Source: an uncultured Steroidobacter sp.
GTDB lineage: Bacteria; Pseudomonadota; Gammaproteobacteria; Steroidobacterales; Steroidobacteraceae
Reading direction: 5' to 3'
Assembly (NCBI RefSeq): GCF_937958065.1
Contig: NZ_CALFXI010000072.1
Span: forward strand, 1-23,674
DNA: 23,674 nt
The notes beneath the pieces are model-generated. The model was not told where the DNA came from. It saw only the letters and a list, made by a program, of their open reading frames with translations, and searched no databases. The first letter of the stretch is position 1. Every line of letters begins with the position of its first letter. Of this stretch, positions 1 to 8,814 are shown in pieces. The position numbers and the translations under genes are program-made.

Positions 1-282
1 GCGCTCGGCGAAGTCCGCGTTCTCGGACAGGAAGCCGTAGCCGGGATGGATGGCGACCGAGTCGGTCACTTCGGCGGCGCTGATGATCGCCGGCATGTTC
101 AGATAGCTCTCCTTGGAGGAGGGCGGGCCGATGCACACCGACTCATCCGCGAGCAGCACGTGCTTCTGATTGAAGTCGGCGGTGGAATGCACAGCGACGG
201 TCTTGATGCCGAGCTCACGACAGGCGCGCAAAATCCTTAGCGCGATCTCGCCGCGATTGGCGATGACTACTTTTTCCAGCAT
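1..282 (-). CDS. accC: Biotin carboxylase, N-terminal part (acetyl-CoA carboxylase subunit), cut by window edge
   Basis: Reverse-complement translation from an ATG at 282 gives 94 residues, beginning MLEKVVIANRGEIALRILRA and running through the pre-ATP-grasp region with the HPGYGFLSENA motif typical of biotin carboxylases. The gene continues beyond the left edge, so ATP-grasp and catalytic residues are not visible. In the family the enzyme carboxylates the biotin carried by AccB using ATP and bicarbonate, the first half-reaction of cytoplasmic acetyl-CoA carboxylase, which feeds fatty-acid synthesis. It follows accB by 87 nt, a gap that holds a GC-rich hairpin. No clear Shine-Dalgarno sequence precedes the ATG; the upstream bases are A-rich. 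Other biotin-dependent carboxylases share this N-terminus, but the adjacent accB makes AccC by far the best call. Confidence 0.96.
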   Translation of the reverse strand, partial: MLEKVVIANRGEIALRILRACRELGIKTVAVHSTADFNQKHVLLADESVCIGPPSSKESYLNMPAIISAAEVTDSVAIHPGYGFLSENADFAER

Positions 283-306
283 GTTTGGTTTTTTACCGCG
301 GGTGCC

Positions 307-323
307 GGCGCGCCCAGCGCGCC
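307..323 (-). other. GC-rich intercistronic hairpin, accB-accC
   Basis: A perfect 7-bp inverted repeat (GGCGCGC, loop CCA, GCGCGCC) lies in the 87-nt gap between accB and accC. No T-tract follows it on the transcribed minus strand, so it does not look like an intrinsic terminator. It could affect mRNA processing or the relative yield of AccB and AccC, but that is inference. Confidence 0.55.
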
Positions 324-369
324 CGACACGCGATTGGGAGTTACTCGATAGTGGCGATTCGGCTGTCCA

Positions 370-831
370 TCATTCGATGATGAACAGCGGCTGACCGAAC
401 TCGACCGGATCGCCGTTCTTCACCAGCACGGCCGTGACGCGGCCCGCCTTGTCCGACTCGATCTGGTTCATCATCTTCATGGCTTCGATGATGCAGAGAG
501 TGTCGCCGACGTTGACCTCGGTGCCGATGTCGACGAACGGCTTGGCGCCCGGCGAGGCGGCGGAGTAGTAGGTGCCGACCATCGGCGCGGTCACGGTGTG
601 ATCAGCCTTGCTTGCAACAGGAGCGGCAGCGGCGGGGGCCGCGGCGACAGGGGCCGCGACCGCGGCAGGAGCTGCAACCGGAGGAGCTGCATAGTGCACG
701 ACCGGCGCGGGGGCTCCGCCCTGCGGATAGCGGCTGATGCGCACCGACTCCTCGCCCTCGCTGATCTCGATCTCGGCGATGCCGGATTCCTCGAGCAGCT
801 CGATGAGTTTTTTGACCTTACGAATATCCAT
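370..831 (-). CDS. accB: Biotin carboxyl carrier protein of acetyl-CoA carboxylase (BCCP)
   Basis: 153 residues. The N-terminal segment MDIRKVKKLIELLEESG is the usual BCCP start. A linker rich in Ala, Pro and Val follows (about residues 38-75), then a C-terminal biotinyl domain (about 78-153). The biotin attachment motif EAMKM is present with the target Lys at residue 119, and the thumb-type insert SPGAKPFVDIG of bacterial AccB is visible just before it. The protein carries carboxybiotin between AccC and the carboxyltransferase AccA/AccD. The ATG at 831 is preceded by AAGAGG at good spacing. aroQ lies 59 nt upstream and accC 87 nt downstream on the same strand, the aroQ-accB-accC order known from many proteobacteria, so cotranscription is likely. 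Confidence 0.97.
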   Translation of the reverse strand: MDIRKVKKLIELLEESGIAEIEISEGEESVRISRYPQGGAPAPVVHYAAPPVAAPAAVAAPVAAAPAAAAPVASKADHTVTAPMVGTYYSAASPGAKPFVDIGTEVNVGDTLCIIEAMKMMNQIESDKAGRVTAVLVKNGDPVEFGQPLFIIE

Positions 832-890
832 ACGGACCTCTTGTTCTTTTCCTGCGGGAGCGCGGAAAGAGTGCGAAAAATGCCAGATGT

Positions 891-1340
891 TTAGTGACGG
901 GGCAGGCTCAGATAGTTGGCTGCCGCGCGCAGCGCCAGCTCGTACCCGAAAGCCCCCAGTCCGGTAATCGTGCCGATGGCGATATCGGAGAAATAGGAGT
1001 GATGGCGGAACGGCTCCCGCGCATGCACGTTGCTCAGATGCACTTCGATGAAGGGAATCTTCACGCCCAGCAAGGCATCGCGCAGCGCCACGCTGGTGTG
1101 CGTGAAAGCCGCGGGATTGAAGATGATGCAGGCCACGTGCGACGCCGGCGCCTCATGGATGCAGCTGATCAGCTCCGCCTCGGCATTGCTCTGGAATGCC
1201 GAGAGGTGGTGACCGGCCTCCGCGGCCAGCTGGCTCGCCCGGTTGACGATCTGCTCCAGCGTCACGGACCCATACGTGCCCGGCTCGCGCGTGCCGAGCA
1301 GGTTGAGATTGGGACCATTGAGGAGCAGCAGATGAGCCAT
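891..1340 (-). CDS. aroQ: Type II 3-dehydroquinate dehydratase
   Basis: 149 residues from the ATG at 1340, close to the usual size of the dodecameric type II enzyme. It catalyses 3-dehydroquinate to 3-dehydroshikimate in the shikimate pathway, in the cytoplasm. Family motifs are intact: LNGPNLNLLGTREP at the N-terminus with Asn12 and Arg18, the catalytic Tyr23 in GTYG, FNPAAFTHTS (Asn75, His81) and the substrate-binding segment EVHLSN with His101. An in-frame start at 1382 would add 14 residues unlike the family, so the ATG at 1340 is preferred although its ribosome binding site is weak. It is the first gene of a probable aroQ-accB-accC operon. Confidence 0.96.
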   Translation of the reverse strand: MAHLLLLNGPNLNLLGTREPGTYGSVTLEQIVNRASQLAAEAGHHLSAFQSNAEAELISCIHEAPASHVACIIFNPAAFTHTSVALRDALLGVKIPFIEVHLSNVHAREPFRHHSYFSDIAIGTITGLGAFGYELALRAAANYLSLPRH

Positions 1341-1380
1341 GCAGGAACGGGCGCGCCGTATTTCAAATTGCCAAGGTGGC

Positions 1381-1408
1381 ACTTTACCGAAGATGGCGGC
1401 GAGTTTAA
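1381..1408 (-). promoter_or_regulatory. Possible sigma-70-type promoter for aroQ-accB-accC
   Basis: On the minus strand TTAAAC and TAAAGT are separated by 16 nt, about 40 nt before the aroQ start codon. The match to consensus is modest, and the call rests partly on position. The rest of the 1341-1608 gap shows no gene or convincing terminator. Confidence 0.25.
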
Positions 1409-1608
1409 CCAGATTGGGAGCAGTTTGGCGATGATCTACGCCGAGATTGCGTCACGATCGCGGCCGGTTCGAACCGCCTCGTGGGCAAATCTGCAACAGC
1501 GATACGATCGCGTGGGTTCGGCTCAATCCCGGGAAGAACACGCCCGAGTGCGTGCGAGCCGGAAAAACCGGGCACGCATCATAGCCGATTCGGCGGTGTC
1601 GGCCAGCT

Positions 1609-2271
1609 TTACCCTTTGGCGGGCGCCAATTCCTGCAGTTGCTTGGCTGCAACGGCACGGGCCGCCGCCGGCGTCAACTCACCGCTGTTCACCCTGCCGA
1701 CCGTGGCCAGCATGATTTCGGCCTGCTCCGGATGGATCTCGCCGAGGTGAAACAGCACCAGGCGCTGCTGGTTGTCGGTGAACACCGTGAAGGGGAAGCC
1801 CAGCGAGCCGCGGCCAAACTTGGTCACCGCATCGAGCCCGTCTTCCTCGCCGATCAGCAGGGGATAGTCGATGCCGATCTCCTTGGCGTACTTCAGCACG
1901 TCATCGCGGAAGTCCACGGCCACCCCGACGACCTGAAAGCCGTTCGCGCCATGCTCCGCTTGAATCTTCTTCAGCAGCGGAATCTCGCGACGGCAGGGCG
2001 CGCACCAGGTCGCCCAGAAGTTGATGATCATCGACTTGCCTTCCCAGCTGCGGATCGACTGGGGCTGGCCTTCGAGATTGGCGAGCGTGAAGTCGGGCAG
2101 GATTTCGGGAAGCGCCGTGCCTTCGGTCTCGTCTGCCGCTTCGGCCGGCGCTGCTTGGTTCGCGCTTACTGGCTGTTCGAGGTTCGCCCGAGGCGCGAGC
2201 GCGAATTGATAGATGCCGAAGCCCGCGGCCGCCGCGACGAGGGCGACCACAACGTATCCAATGGGTTTCAT
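1609..2271 (-). CDS. TlpA-like membrane-anchored thioredoxin-fold protein
   Basis: 220 residues. One N-terminal hydrophobic helix (about residues 4-24) anchors the protein with its catalytic domain in the periplasm. A polar linker follows, then a TlpA/AhpC-TSA-type thioredoxin domain with ATWCAPC (Cys90 and Cys93) and the cis-proline segment GFPFT (Pro160). Proteins of this group reduce disulfides in the periplasm, for example during cytochrome c maturation or for specific client proteins. The client cannot be read from sequence. It lies 34 nt downstream of dsbD, the usual electron source for such proteins, which supports a reductant role. The C-terminal 30 residues, rich in Ala and Gln, extend past the thioredoxin fold. 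Confidence 0.88.
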   Translation of the reverse strand: MKPIGYVVVALVAAAAGFGIYQFALAPRANLEQPVSANQAAPAEAADETEGTALPEILPDFTLANLEGQPQSIRSWEGKSMIINFWATWCAPCRREIPLLKKIQAEHGANGFQVVGVAVDFRDDVLKYAKEIGIDYPLLIGEEDGLDAVTKFGRGSLGFPFTVFTDNQQRLVLFHLGEIHPEQAEIMLATVGRVNSGELTPAAARAVAAKQLQELAPAKG

Positions 2272-2305
2272 ATCAGCTGTCTCGATTAGGCGCGGCCCTC
2301 GCCGC

Positions 2306-4567
2306 TCAGCTGCCGAATACAGCCTTCACGTGTTCGCGGAAGCGCTCGGCGGGTACGAATCCTACCAGTCGGAAGTCTTTACGTTCGACTCCATCGGCGC
2401 TGTAGAACGCGATGGTGGGCGGGCCGAAGATCTCGAAGCGGTTCATCAAGGCGCGGTCGGCGTCATCGTTGGCGGTCACATCGGCCTGCAACAGCACCGC
2501 ATTCGCCAGGACCGACTGCACGCCGGGATCGGGGAAGGTGTATCGCTCCATCTCCTTGCAGGACACGCACCAGTCTGCATAGAAATCCAGCATCACCGGC
2601 CGGCCCGCGGCCGTGGCGGCGGCCACGGCATTCTCCAGATCGGCAATGGTCTTGATCCGCTGGAACGCGAGTGCGTGTTCCTGTGTGCTCGCACCGCCTC
2701 CGGCGCCACCCGCGGCCAGCCGATCCAGCGGCTTCAGCGGATCCTTGCTGCCCGACGCCGCGCCGATCAGCAACAGGATGCCGTAGACCACCGCGATCAA
2801 ACCCAGCGCTCGCAGCGGCGCCGCGGCCGGACCGCCATCGCCCGCTTTGAGCGAGAACACCCAGTAGCCGGAGACCACCGCGAGTAGCGACCACAACAGC
2901 ATTACGGCAGCTTCGGGCAGCAGCGGCGAAACGAGATAAACAGCGACGGCGAGGAACAGCACGCCGAACAGGGATTTCACCGTGTCCATCCACGGTCCCA
3001 CCTTCGGCAACAGCGAGCCGGCGGACGCGCCTACGATCAGCAGCGGCACGCCCATCCCCAGGCCGGTCGCGTACAAGGCGCCGGCGCCGCGTGCGATCTG
3101 GCCCGTCTGACTGATGACTGAAAGTGCCGCGATGATGGCCGGTGCGACACAAGCCGTGACGACCAGCGCCGACAGCGCGCCCATGACGAACGTGCCCACG
3201 TAGGTTCCCGATTTCTGCTCGTTGCTGACGTTGGTCAGCTTGGTTTGCAGCGAGCTTGGCAGCTGCAGCGTGAAGACGCCGAACATTGCCAGAGCCAGTA
3301 CGACGAACAGCAGGGTCATCAACGTGATGATCCACGGCTGTTGAAAGAAGGCTTGCGGTGCCTGTTTGAAGGCAAGCACAAACGCCGCGCCGGCCGCGGC
3401 ATAGGTCAGCGCCATGCCTTGCACATAGGTGAATGCAAGCGAGAAGCCGCGAGCGGGCGTCACAGTGCCGCCCTGGCCCACGATGATGCCGGAGAGAATC
3501 GGAATCATGGGCAGCACGCATGGCGTGAAGGACAGCAACACGCCGAGGCCGAAGAACGTGGCGAGCACAGCAAGCAGATTACCGTCGCGGATCAGGGAGG
3601 CGAGCCGGTCCTGCTCGGCGACCGGTGCCTGCGAGGATGAAGAGGCGCTCAACGTCGTGGCCTGATCCGACGGCGGCAGCTCCAAAGCAACGTTCTTGGT
3701 GATGGGGTTGTAGCAGATCCCATCCTCGGCGCAGCCCTGATAGGTCACCTTCAGATTCAAGGTGCCGCCGCCGGCCGGCCGGGCGATCGGCAGCGAGGCT
3801 TCGAGGACTTCGTAATAGACCTCGGTGTCACCGAAGTATTCGTCATGTTTCGGCTTGCCCTTGGGCAGCTGCAGCTTGCCCAGCGTCACGTTGGGCGTGT
3901 CGGTCGTGACCTCGATGCGATCTCTATAAAGATAGTAGTTCTCGGCGATGATCCAGGTCAGCGCCACCGAGTCCGGCTGCTCCATGCCCGCGCCGAAACG
4001 AAACGCTTCGTCGGGTGGCAGGAAGTCATCCTGTCTGTTGCCGCCGGGCGGCGCGGACTTGGATTTGAACAGCGCGCTCAGTCCACCGCCCGAGCTCTTG
4101 GCCGCGCCCGGGCTCGCTGGCAGATCGATCTCGGTTTTCCAGCGCTGCGGCGGATAACACAGTCCGGCATCGGCGCAGCCCTGCAGCTTCAATTCGAGAG
4201 CGAGTTTCTTCGGGCGTTCGGGACCCTGGACCGTGAACGCGACTGGCACATCGACACTGCCGCGATAGATTTCCTGCGTGCCGAAGAAATCATCGGTGTG
4301 GTCCTCGCCCTTGGGCCACTCGGGCTCGGCGAGCTGCACGGTCGCCATGGTCGAGGCCACGCCCATCTTGTTTTTGTACAGGTAGTAGCCCGGCGCGACT
4401 TTCCAGTGGACCACTATGCGATCGCCCGCGGTGTCGATCTTGTACTGGTAGGCCTGCTGGGGCGGGAGGAACTCCTCCTTTGCCAGGGCGGGCGGGGCGA
4501 GCGCCAGCCAGGCCAGTGCGGCCGCAAGCCAGCTCATCAATCCAGATCGATGCCTGTCGATGTTCAA
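2306..4567 (-). CDS. dsbD: Thiol:disulfide interchange protein DsbD with two N-terminal alpha domains
   Basis: 753 residues, against about 565 for E. coli DsbD. After a signal peptide there are two similar periplasmic DsbD-alpha domains (about residues 30-150 and 180-300), each keeping a Cys pair (Cys131/Cys137 in GCADAGLC and Cys279/Cys285 in GCAEDGIC). The membrane beta domain follows (about 330-605) with TPCVLP (Cys350) and TACVAP (Cys473). The C-terminal thioredoxin-like gamma domain carries DWCVSC (Cys667/Cys670). The protein carries electrons from cytoplasmic thioredoxin to periplasmic substrates. The chosen start is a TTG 1 nt after the cutA stop, with GAAGG at 4576-4580 eight nt upstream. 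An ATG at 4537, just before the signal-peptide core, is the alternative. The next gene is a TlpA-like thioredoxin. Confidence 0.95.
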   Translation of the reverse strand: MNIDRHRSGLMSWLAAALAWLALAPPALAKEEFLPPQQAYQYKIDTAGDRIVVHWKVAPGYYLYKNKMGVASTMATVQLAEPEWPKGEDHTDDFFGTQEIYRGSVDVPVAFTVQGPERPKKLALELKLQGCADAGLCYPPQRWKTEIDLPASPGAAKSSGGGLSALFKSKSAPPGGNRQDDFLPPDEAFRFGAGMEQPDSVALTWIIAENYYLYRDRIEVTTDTPNVTLGKLQLPKGKPKHDEYFGDTEVYYEVLEASLPIARPAGGGTLNLKVTYQGCAEDGICYNPITKNVALELPPSDQATTLSASSSSQAPVAEQDRLASLIRDGNLLAVLATFFGLGVLLSFTPCVLPMIPILSGIIVGQGGTVTPARGFSLAFTYVQGMALTYAAAGAAFVLAFKQAPQAFFQQPWIITLMTLLFVVLALAMFGVFTLQLPSSLQTKLTNVSNEQKSGTYVGTFVMGALSALVVTACVAPAIIAALSVISQTGQIARGAGALYATGLGMGVPLLIVGASAGSLLPKVGPWMDTVKSLFGVLFLAVAVYLVSPLLPEAAVMLLWSLLAVVSGYWVFSLKAGDGGPAAAPLRALGLIAVVYGILLLIGAASGSKDPLKPLDRLAAGGAGGGASTQEHALAFQRIKTIADLENAVAAATAAGRPVMLDFYADWCVSCKEMERYTFPDPGVQSVLANAVLLQADVTANDDADRALMNRFEIFGPPTIAFYSADGVERKDFRLVGFVPAERFREHVKAVFGS

Positions 4568-4568
4568 G

Positions 4569-4907
4569 TTATACGCCTTCGGTATTTTCGCCCACGCCGG
4601 TTCGGACCCATTGCAGATAGCGTTCGTTCCCGCCCAGCACCGGCAGGACCAGCAGCTCCGGCACCTCGTAAGGGTGCAGTGCCAGCAGCCGCGCTTCCAG
4701 CTCGGGCAGGCGCGCCGCGGTAGTTTTGATGATTAACAGAATCTCGGCCTCGTCCTGCAGACGCCCGTCCCAGAAGTAGGTCGAGGCCAGGCCGGTCACC
4801 CGATTCACACAGGTTGCCAATCGCTCGCTCACCAACGCCTCGGCAAGGCGCCTGGCGGTGGCCTCGTCCGGGCAGGTCGAAAGAGCAACAATCACTTGCT
4901 CGGTCAT
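4569..4907 (-). CDS. cutA: CutA-family divalent-cation tolerance protein
   Basis: 112 residues from the ATG at 4907. The sequence has the family pattern: VIVALSTCPDEATARRLAEA at the N-terminus, then CVNRV, a YFWDG segment (the conserved Y-W-G core strand), EILLIIKT, and HPYEVPEL near the C-terminus. CutA is a small trimeric cytoplasmic protein linked genetically to copper and other divalent-cation tolerance; its biochemical role is still unsettled. An in-frame start at 4946 would add 13 residues not seen in the family. The stop codon is 1 nt from the dsbD start, so the two are almost certainly translated from one mRNA; in E. coli cutA and dsbD are also neighbours. Confidence 0.94.
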   Translation of the reverse strand: MTEQVIVALSTCPDEATARRLAEALVSERLATCVNRVTGLASTYFWDGRLQDEAEILLIIKTTAARLPELEARLLALHPYEVPELLVLPVLGGNERYLQWVRTGVGENTEGV

Positions 4908-5010
4908 GGGCTTACACTCGCGTAGCGCGGCGCGCAGCATAGCCAATCGCGGCCCCCGATGGCAGTGCCTCGGCCGCTACATGGGGGTCATCGCGAGCGC
5001 CAAATTCGAC

Positions 5011-5038
5011 TTGAAATATCCCCTTCGCTGCCTATTAT
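5011..5038 (+). promoter_or_regulatory. groESL promoter
   Basis: TTGAAA at 5011-5016 and TATTAT at 5033-5038 are separated by 16 nt, a good sigma-70-like pair. The same bases include CTTGAAA, the -35 box of heat-shock sigma-32 promoters, but a CCCCAT-type -10 box is not clear. The -10 box abuts a CIRCE operator, as expected for a repressor-controlled start. Confidence 0.7.
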
Positions 5039-5064
5039 TAGCACCCGCCTGGGGTGAGTGCTAA
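5038..5064 (+). promoter_or_regulatory. CIRCE operator (HrcA binding site) of groESL
   Basis: The half-sites TTAGCACCC and GAGTGCTAA are separated by exactly 9 nt. The CIRCE consensus is TTAGCACTC-N9-GAGTGCTAA, so 17 of 18 arm positions match; the one mismatch is in the left arm. The site overlaps the likely transcription start about 100 nt before groES. HrcA would bind here and repress groESL until heat stress titrates GroEL. The hrcA gene is not in the window. Confidence 0.92.
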
Positions 5065-5160
5065 CGGTTCGGCCGTGGTGCATGCCCCACCTCCAAGACC
5101 CGAACAATCGACTTTTCCACATCAATCCATTCGCAAACTAGCTTTGCCGAGGTTTGAGCT

Positions 5161-5463
5161 ATGGCTGACAAACTGAAGATTCGCCCCCTGCACGATCGCG
5201 TGATCATCAAGCGCCTGGAAGAGGAGCGTACCTCCCCCGGTGGCATCGTGATTCCGGACTCGGCGACCGAGAAGCCCATCAAGGGCAAGGTCATCGCCGT
5301 GGGCAAGGGCAAGATCCTCGAGAACGGCGAAGTGCGTCCGCTGGACGTGAAGGTCGGCGACAACATCCTGTTTGGCAAGTACAGCGGCACCGAAGTGAAG
5401 GTCGACGGCGAGGAGCTGCTGGTCATGCGTGAAGAAGACGTCATGGCCGTGATCGAGAAGTAA
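5161..5463 (+). CDS. groES: Co-chaperonin GroES (Hsp10)
   Basis: 100 residues. The family pattern is complete: KIRPLHDRVIIKRLEEE at the N-terminus, the mobile loop with SPGGIVIPDSA that contacts GroEL, a GKG turn, and the C-terminal EELLVMREEDVMAVIEK. The heptamer caps the GroEL ring and closes the folding chamber in the cytoplasm. The ATG follows GAGG and is about 100 nt downstream of a CIRCE operator. groEL starts 87 nt downstream. The N-terminus has a few extra residues (MADKL) before the conserved IRPLHDR. Confidence 0.98.
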   Translation: MADKLKIRPLHDRVIIKRLEEERTSPGGIVIPDSATEKPIKGKVIAVGKGKILENGEVRPLDVKVGDNILFGKYSGTEVKVDGEELLVMREEDVMAVIEK

Positions 5464-5499
5464 TTCTCGCGCCCTCCCATCCCAACTTTGTGGTTGCGG

Positions 5500-5518
5500 G
5501 GCCCGGCTGCGCCGGGCC
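5500..5518 (+). other. GC-rich intercistronic hairpin, groES-groEL
   Basis: A perfect 8-bp inverted repeat (GGCCCGGC, loop TGC, GCCGGGCC) lies between groES and groEL, about 30 nt before the groEL start. No T-tract follows, so full termination is unlikely. It may be an RNA processing or stability element; this is inference. Confidence 0.6.
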
Positions 5519-5550
5519 GGCAACGAGAACATTCTAGAGGTTGAACTCAC

Positions 5551-7194
<1,644 letters not shown>

Positions 7195-7204
7195 TAGCGT
7201 CGCC

Positions 7205-7223
7205 GGACGGACTTCATCCGTCC
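7205..7223 (+). other. Hairpin immediately after groEL
   Basis: A 7-bp inverted repeat (GGACGGA, loop CTTCA, TCCGTCC) starts 10 nt after the groEL stop and precedes the main terminator. It has no T-tract. It may protect the 3' end of the groESL mRNA. Confidence 0.4.
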
Positions 7224-7242
7224 TCGACACTTGCCTGTCGCG

Positions 7243-7273
7243 AAAAGCCCCGCTTCGGCGGGGCTTTTCTTTT
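7243..7273 (+). terminator. Rho-independent terminator of groESL
   Basis: The arms AAAAGCCCCGC and GCGGGGCTTTT pair perfectly around a TTCG tetraloop and are followed by CTTTT. This is a textbook intrinsic terminator, about 50 nt after the groEL stop. The A-tract on the left arm could let it work in both directions. Confidence 0.93.
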
Positions 7274-7387
7274 CCCACCGGTCTGGCGCCGGATTCTCCC
7301 GGCCAATTGCGGCCCGTTGCCGGTGAGGATGCCGGCGCGCTGCTCCGTCCCTGGTAAGATCTGCACGACTGGCACAGGAGGGGCGAC

Positions 7388-7825
7388 ATGGCTTGGTGGG
7401 CCTGGATGATCGTGGCCGCGATCTCGCTTGCGATCGAGATGTTCGTGCTGGACGCGCAGTTCTACCTGGTGTTCTTCGGCATCTCCGCCGCCATCATCGG
7501 TTTCCTGGGCCTGACTGGCGTGAACCTGCCGGACTGGGCGCAATGGCTGTCGCTCTCGGTGCTCGCCGTCGTTTCGATGCTCACTTTCCGCAAGCGGGCG
7601 TATGAGCTCGTCCGCAACCGCACCGGCCATGTGGAAGAGCGCTTGACGGTCGGTGACCGCGTCACCGTGCCGGTGCGGCTGGAGCCGTCACAAACCTGCC
7701 GCGTCGACTATCGCGGCTCTTCCTGGACTGCGCGCAACGTCGATGAAACGACGATCGAAGCCGGTCGCGAGGCGGTCATCGCACGCGTCGACGGCTTGGT
7801 TCTGCTGGTGCGCGCGACCGCCTGA
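7388..7825 (+). CDS. Short NfeD-family membrane protein
   Basis: 145 residues. Two closely spaced hydrophobic segments (about residues 5-42 and 50-67) are followed by a soluble C-terminal OB-fold domain (about 85-145, with VGDRVTVPVRL and GREAVIARVDGLVLLV). This is the short NfeD type without the ClpP-like protease domain. In this family the OB domain is thought to work with an SPFH partner, and such a gene follows 42 nt downstream. AGGAGG directly upstream of the ATG at 7388 fixes the start. E. coli YbbK (QmcA) and YbbL/NfeD-like pairs are the closest known arrangement. The precise role, membrane microdomain organisation or quality control, is not shown by the sequence. Confidence 0.88.
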   Translation: MAWWAWMIVAAISLAIEMFVLDAQFYLVFFGISAAIIGFLGLTGVNLPDWAQWLSLSVLAVVSMLTFRKRAYELVRNRTGHVEERLTVGDRVTVPVRLEPSQTCRVDYRGSSWTARNVDETTIEAGREAVIARVDGLVLLVRATA

Positions 7826-7867
7826 CGCGCCTTCCTTTTTCCTTACTCTCGAAACCTGGAGGTTCCC

Positions 7868-8797
7868 GTGAGCGCAACCATGTATGTGGTGCTGGCTATC
7901 CTCGTGCTGGTGTTCATCATCTTGATGAAGACCGCCATCGTCGTGCCCCAGCAGAGCGCATTCGTCGTCGAGACGCTCGGCCGCTACAGCCGGACCATTC
8001 AGGCGGGCTTTCATATCCTGGTGCCGTTCGTCGAGCGGATTGCGTACAAACATACGCTCAAGGAAGAGGCGCTCGATATTCCGGAGCAGGTGTGTATCAC
8101 CAAGGACAACGTGCAGGTCGGCGTCGACGGCGTGTTGTATCTGCAAGTGCTGGACGCACGCAGTGCCTCCTACGGCATCACCAACTACAGGTTCGCGATC
8201 ATCCAGCTGGCGCAGACCACGCTGCGCAGTGAGATCGGCAAGATCGATCTCGATCGCACGTTCGAAGCGCGCGCGACCATCAATGCCAACGTGGTCAGCG
8301 AGCTGGATCATGCGTCGGCCGCCTGGGGCGTGAAGGTCCTGCGCTACGAGATCAAGAACATCAATCCGCCCAAGGACGTGCTGCACGCGATGGAGAAGCA
8401 GATGCGTGCCGAGCGAGAGAAGCGCGCTGTCGTGCTCACCTCGGAAGGCGATCGCGACGCCAAGATCAACCAGGCGGAAGGCGAGAAACAGCGCGTGATC
8501 AAGGAGTCCGAGGCGAACAAACAGCAGCAGATCAACGAGGCGCAGGGTCAGGCCGAAGCCATTCTCGCCGTTGCCACTGCGACCGCCGAAGGGTTGAAAC
8601 GCGTTGGCGCCGCGCTGGCTGGTCAGGGCGGCATGGAAGCCATGCAGCTGCGCGTCGCCGAAGAGTACGTGAAGCAGTTCGGCAAACTGGCGGACGAGGC
8701 GTCGAGCACGCTGATCGTGCCGGCGACGCTGAGCGACATCTCTTCCATGATCGCGATGGCGACCAGCGTGGTGAAACAGCAGAACAAGGCCAGCTGA
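7868..8797 (+). CDS. SPFH/band 7 (stomatin-like, QmcA-type) membrane protein
   Basis: 309 residues. One N-terminal membrane helix (about residues 5-24) is followed by the SPFH domain with VPQQSAFVVETLGRYSRT, GFHILVPFVERIAY and NINPPKDVLHAMEKQMRAEREKRA. A long charged coiled coil rich in Ala, Glu and Gln (about 190-260) and a conserved C-terminal oligomerisation segment complete it. Such proteins form large membrane-bound cages or rings. The start is a GTG at 7868, chosen because GGAGG lies 5 nt upstream; the ATG at 7880 would be too far from it. It forms a likely operon with the NfeD gene before it and is followed by a palindromic terminator-like repeat. Confidence 0.93.
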   Translation: MSATMYVVLAILVLVFIILMKTAIVVPQQSAFVVETLGRYSRTIQAGFHILVPFVERIAYKHTLKEEALDIPEQVCITKDNVQVGVDGVLYLQVLDARSASYGITNYRFAIIQLAQTTLRSEIGKIDLDRTFEARATINANVVSELDHASAAWGVKVLRYEIKNINPPKDVLHAMEKQMRAEREKRAVVLTSEGDRDAKINQAEGEKQRVIKESEANKQQQINEAQGQAEAILAVATATAEGLKRVGAALAGQGGMEAMQLRVAEEYVKQFGKLADEASSTLIVPATLSDISSMIAMATSVVKQQNKAS

Positions 8798-8814
8798 GCC
8801 CCAAAACGGGACCT

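Noticed and set aside
1341..1608. The 268-nt gap between tlpA-like gene and aroQ considered for a small gene, riboswitch or RNA.
   Set aside because: No frame with a supported start and no strong conserved fold was seen; only a weak promoter-like pair at 1381-1408 was kept.
2463..3521. Alternative-frame open frame of about 350 codons inside dsbD on the same strand.
   Set aside because: Arg/His-rich out-of-frame translation typical of GC-rich genes; the dsbD frame is continuous and fully conserved in motif order.
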